Origin: Hyphomicrobiales bacterium
GTDB lineage: Bacteria > Pseudomonadota > Alphaproteobacteria > Rhizobiales > Afifellaceae
Assembly (NCBI GenBank): GCA_013812985.1
Contig: JACCSN010000623.1
Span: 1 to 7,363 of the forward strand
Reading direction: 5' to 3'
Length of the DNA stretch: 7,363 nucleotides
Below the pieces are notes generated by a model. It was not told where the DNA came from. It searched no databases and was given only the letters and a program-made list of their open reading frames with translations. The translations under genes and the position numbers were made by a program. Positions 5,334 to 7,363 of this stretch are shown here, piece after piece; position 1 is the first letter of the stretch; every line of letters starts with the position of its first letter.

Positions 5334-5645
5334 CTAGCAGCCTGACCGGCTCGACTGATACGTGGACGCGTAGTTCCCACGACCTTTCTGGTAGGTGTAG
5401 GAGGAGTTCCTGTTCCCGCACTGGTCGGTATAGGCTTCGTTGTAACGCCCCTTCTGATAGATCGAGGCTCTGTTGCGCCGACCCTCTTGCCAGATCGCGG
5501 CGTCATTGTAGCGCCCGTATTGCTCGATGCCCGCTCGGTTCCAGCTCCCGCGGCCATCGCGGCCGCCGGCGTTTGCATCCGTCATGGGCGCCAGGGCGAC
5601 GAGCACCAGGGCGCCGAGGGATATGATCACGCTCTTCGACTTCAT
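5334..5645 (-). CDS. Secreted curlin-repeat protein (small CsgA/CsgB-like amyloid subunit)
   Basis: A 103-residue precursor with a Sec signal peptide (MKSKS, hydrophobic core VIISLGALVLVALA, cleavage probably after ANA at 26). The mature chain, about 77 residues, is almost all curlin-type repeat, N-x-A-x3-Q-x-G-x2, in perfect 11-residue register: Asn at 36, 47, 58, 69, 80, 91; Gln at 42, 53, 64, 75, 86, 97; Gly at 44, 55, 66, 77, 88. Curli subunits stack such units as beta-arches into extracellular amyloid. E. coli CsgA has about ten strands; this has about half. Oddities: the chain is basic (13 Arg/Lys against 6 Asp/Glu in the mature part) and has Cys76 inside the repeat ladder plus a C-terminal Cys103. 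The start at 5645 has AAGGA 8 bases upstream (5654-5658); an ATG at 5699 would spoil the signal peptide. No csgE, csgF or csgG gene is in the window. The repeat call is firm; assembly into fibres is inferred. Confidence 0.88.
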   Translation of the reverse strand: MKSKSVIISLGALVLVALAPMTDANAGGRDGRGSWNRAGIEQYGRYNDAAIWQEGRRNRASIYQKGRYNEAYTDQCGNRNSSYTYQKGRGNYASTYQSSRSGC

Positions 5646-5685
5646 AGGTCCATTCCTTCTTCGGACCCCACTCCCCGTTTCCTCT

Positions 5686-5711
5686 GCGCCGTTAACCATA
5701 AGGTCCGGCGC
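5686..5711. promoter_or_regulatory. CtrA half-site (TTAACCAT) inside an inverted repeat, upstream of the curlin gene
   Basis: TTAACCAT at 5692-5699 matches the CtrA half-site consensus. It lies in the 14-base spacer of a 6-base inverted repeat, GCGCCG (5686-5691) and CGGCGC (5706-5711), with an inner ACC/GGT pair around ATAA. It is about 47 bases upstream of the curlin start at 5645 and 34 bases beyond the cfa stop. It could be a promoter-proximal operator for the curlin gene, or the hairpin could belong to the 3' end of the cfa transcript, though no T-tract follows. Confidence 0.4.
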
Positions 5712-5744
5712 TGAACCCGATTTGAAGGGCTTGTTGTCTGGCGT

Positions 5745-7049
5745 TCAGCGATGCGCCGGCTTGCTATTCGTCATGGACGCCCGGACGACGGGCGCGTGGT
5801 CCGCTTCCTCGCGAACGGCGAGGGCTTGCTCCTGCCGCCGCAGAGCCGCTTCCGCCTCGCCGATGTAATCGCGCCGGAACGGGACGGCGTCCTGATGGCG
5901 CGCCAGCTGGAGCTGGAAGATGAACAGCCGGTCGTGACGGAAGGCGGCCTCGAAGGCGGCGAGATAGAACTCCCACATCCGGCAGAAGCGCTCGTCGTAG
6001 AGCGCGGCCGCTTTGTCCCAGTTCGCCACGAAGCGTTCGCGCCAGGCTTTCAGCGTCCAGGCGTAATGCATGGGCAGGATCTCCAGATCCTTGACGAGCA
6101 GGCCGGCCTGCTCCGCCGCGGGGAGGACTTCCGACAGGGCCGGAGCATAGCCGCCGGGGAAGATGTACTTCTCAACGAAAGGCTGGTGGGCGCCGATCGG
6201 CCGGGGGCGTCCGATCGCGTGCAGCAATATCACCCCATGCCGGCGCTCGAGCAGGGAAGCGGCCTGGCGGAAGAAGGCCGGGTAGCGCTTCCGCCCGACA
6301 TGCTCGAACATGCCGACCGAAACGATGCGGTCAAACGGGCCGCTGACGCGGCGATAATCCTCCAGGCGAAACGTCACACGCTCGCTCAGGCCCTGTTCCG
6401 CCGCGCGCCGGTTGGCGATCGCCAGTTGCTCTTCCGACAACGTGATGCCGGTGACCTTCGCGCCGGCGACCTCGGCGAGATAAAGCGCCAGGCCGCCCCA
6501 GCCGCAGCCGATGTCGAGCACATGCGCGCCCGGCTCCAGGAGAAGCTTTGCGGCGATGTGGCGTTTCTTGGCGAGCTGCGCCGCTTCCAGGCTCTGCTCC
6601 GGGTCTTCGAAATAGGCGCATGAATATTGCCGGTCGGGGTCGAGGAAGAGCTCGAAGAGCCCCGCCTCCAGATCGTAATGGTGGGCGACATTGCGTCGGG
6701 CGGCCTCCGGCGTCACCGCGCCGGCGATCCGCTCCCGCGCCGTGCGGAAGGCGGCCAGCGCCGCGACATGCGGCGCGGCCAGACGGCGGAGGCCGTTCCG
6801 CTTCAGAAGGGAAACGAGGTCGAAGACGGAGCCCTCTTCGATCATCAGCCGCCCGTCCATGAACATCTCGCCGAGTTTTAGCGCCGGATCGAGCGCCACG
6901 GCCCGCTCGGCGCCAGCATCGGCGAAGCGGATTGCAACCGGTTCCTGTGACGCCTCGCCATACGCCGCGACGCGGCCGGAGGCGTAGGTCACGCGAAGCG
7001 CGCCGTTCCTGACGAGACGGGCGAAGGCGGAGGACAGCAGCTTTTCCAT
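5745..7049 (-). CDS. cfa: Cyclopropane-fatty-acyl-phospholipid synthase
   Basis: Predicted 434-residue SAM-dependent methyltransferase that converts cis double bonds of membrane phospholipid acyl chains to cyclopropane rings, usually in stationary phase or acid stress. The N-terminal lipid-binding-like part (1-110) includes LKLGEMFMDGRL (58-69). The catalytic domain follows: HHYDLEAGLFELFLD (123-137), QYSCAYF (141-147), SAM-binding VLDIGCGWGGLAL (177-189), GITLSEEQ (201-208), VGMFEHVG (245-252), LLHAIG (275-280) and FVEKYIFPGGYAP (291-303). By alignment from memory, the E. coli Cfa active-site residues (Cys139, Glu239, His266, Tyr317) correspond to Cys144, Glu249, His277 and Tyr329, all present. 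It is longer than E. coli Cfa (382 residues) through N-terminal extension, as in many alphaproteobacterial copies. The start at ATG 7049 gives MEKLLSSAF; an upstream in-frame start at 7085 adds an unlikely 12 residues. It is divergent from the lipoprotein gene. Confidence 0.95.
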   Translation of the reverse strand: MEKLLSSAFARLVRNGALRVTYASGRVAAYGEASQEPVAIRFADAGAERAVALDPALKLGEMFMDGRLMIEEGSVFDLVSLLKRNGLRRLAAPHVAALAAFRTARERIAGAVTPEAARRNVAHHYDLEAGLFELFLDPDRQYSCAYFEDPEQSLEAAQLAKKRHIAAKLLLEPGAHVLDIGCGWGGLALYLAEVAGAKVTGITLSEEQLAIANRRAAEQGLSERVTFRLEDYRRVSGPFDRIVSVGMFEHVGRKRYPAFFRQAASLLERRHGVILLHAIGRPRPIGAHQPFVEKYIFPGGYAPALSEVLPAAEQAGLLVKDLEILPMHYAWTLKAWRERFVANWDKAAALYDERFCRMWEFYLAAFEAAFRHDRLFIFQLQLARHQDAVPFRRDYIGEAEAALRRQEQALAVREEADHAPVVRASMTNSKPAHR

Positions 7050-7184
7050 CCGGCAACTAACAAACGCGAACGGGCGGAATGGCAAGCGGTCGGCGCTGGC
7101 GAGGCGCGCGCAAAGCTTTGTTTACCGCTTTGCCGACAATTAGCGGGGTCGCGGCGCTCCAAGCTCGCCTTTGCCGGGAAGTGA
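7050..7184. other. Divergent intergenic region, cfa / lipoprotein
   Basis: This 135-base spacer must hold promoters for both flanking genes. It contains the palindrome AAAGCTTT (7112-7119) and an AT-richer patch (about 7112-7143), but I could not assign convincing -35/-10 pairs, and no TTAA-N7-TTAA element is present. Confidence 0.35.
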
Positions 7185-7363
7185 ATGCCTACCAACACCG
7201 TTCTCCACCAAGCCGTCAGGGGCGTCTTGCTCGCCGCCATGGCCGGCCTCGCCGCCTGCGGGACCACCGGCAAGAAGCAGCGGCAGGGGAGCCATGACCG
7301 CGAATGCCTGGCGCGCGCCATGTATTTCGAATCGAACCGGTCCTCGGACGAAGGCATGCTGGC
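7185..7363 (+). CDS. Lipoprotein, probable SleB-type cell-wall hydrolase (5' part, cut by the window edge)
   Basis: The frame opens at ATG 7185 behind GGGAAG and stays open to the right edge (59 codons plus two bases). Residues 1-25 form a lipoprotein signal: a positive residue (Arg12), hydrophobic GVLLAAMAG, and lipobox LAAC (22-25), so Cys25 would be lipidated. The +2 residue is Gly, consistent with outer-membrane sorting. After a short basic linker comes RECLARAMYFESN (39-51) followed by SSDEGML. This resembles the opening of the SleB/Hydrolase_2 family (typically CLAxAIYFEARGE...G), whose Glu in YFE is the catalytic residue of a lytic transglycosylase-like peptidoglycan hydrolase; here it is Glu49. 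Only the first motif is visible, and the usual ARGE is replaced by SNRSSDE, so the family call is probable and not certain. Confidence 0.75.
   Translation, partial: MPTNTVLHQAVRGVLLAAMAGLAACGTTGKKQRQGSHDRECLARAMYFESNRSSDEGML

Noticed and set aside
5334..7049. cfa and the curlin gene as one functional operon
   Set aside because: They share a strand, but a 99-base gap holds a TTAACCAT motif and an inverted repeat, and their functions are unrelated; separate units seem likelier, though read-through is possible.
1..7363. Mobile element, CRISPR array, tRNA or phage/defence system
   Set aside because: No transposase, integrase, terminal repeats, regularly spaced repeats or tRNA cloverleaf were seen; the only regular DNA periodicity is the 33-base pattern of the curlin codons.

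Overview
The window is GC-rich and its genes are tightly packed. It reads as chromosomal DNA from an alphaproteobacterium, most likely Hyphomicrobiales (Rhizobiales). The support is a short NAD kinase with the rhizobial-style ending (LAEQFRY), a DUF2336 protein, a signal-peptide protein of a type I associate with Rhizobiales, and TTAA-type boxes matching the alphaproteobacterial cell-cycle regulator CtrA. I see no tRNA, rRNA, CRISPR, insertion sequence or phage gene. The content is mostly core or housekeeping, plus two small proteins of more interest.

Layout, left to right: (1) 1-321, minus, 5' part of a secreted protein of unknown function, cut by the window edge. (2) 412-1008, plus, nitroreductase-family flavoprotein. 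(3) 1023-1901 and 1898-2353, minus, a two-gene operon (MaoC-like hydratase, then CitE-type CoA-ester lyase) joined by an ATGA overlap. (4) 2488-3633, plus, DUF2336 helical-repeat protein, divergent from the MaoC gene and convergent with the next gene. (5) 3650-4411, minus, NAD kinase. (6) 4412-4815, a 404-base intergenic region with CtrA-like boxes and hairpins. (7) 4816-5121, plus, a 101-residue protein I do not recognise, behind an exact TTAA-N7-TTAA box. (8) 5334-5645, minus, a small secreted curlin-repeat protein with an exact 11-residue ladder. (9) 5745-7049, minus, cyclopropane-fatty-acyl-phospholipid synthase. (10) 7185-7363, plus, 5' part of a lipoprotein resembling SleB-type cell-wall hydrolases, cut by the right edge.

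How they fit together: only the MaoC/CitE pair is a clear operon, probably hydrating an enoyl-CoA and cleaving the resulting 3-hydroxyacyl-CoA. The right half leans towards the cell envelope (curlin-like amyloid subunit, membrane-lipid cyclopropanation, peptidoglycan hydrolase lipoprotein), but these are separate transcription units. The recurring theme is TTAA/TTAACC motifs in three intergenic regions (before DUF2336, before the 101-residue gene and before the curlin gene), which suggests that some of these genes are timed by the cell cycle. The best candidates for something undescribed are the CtrA-boxed orphan protein and the basic, cysteine-containing mini-curlin.
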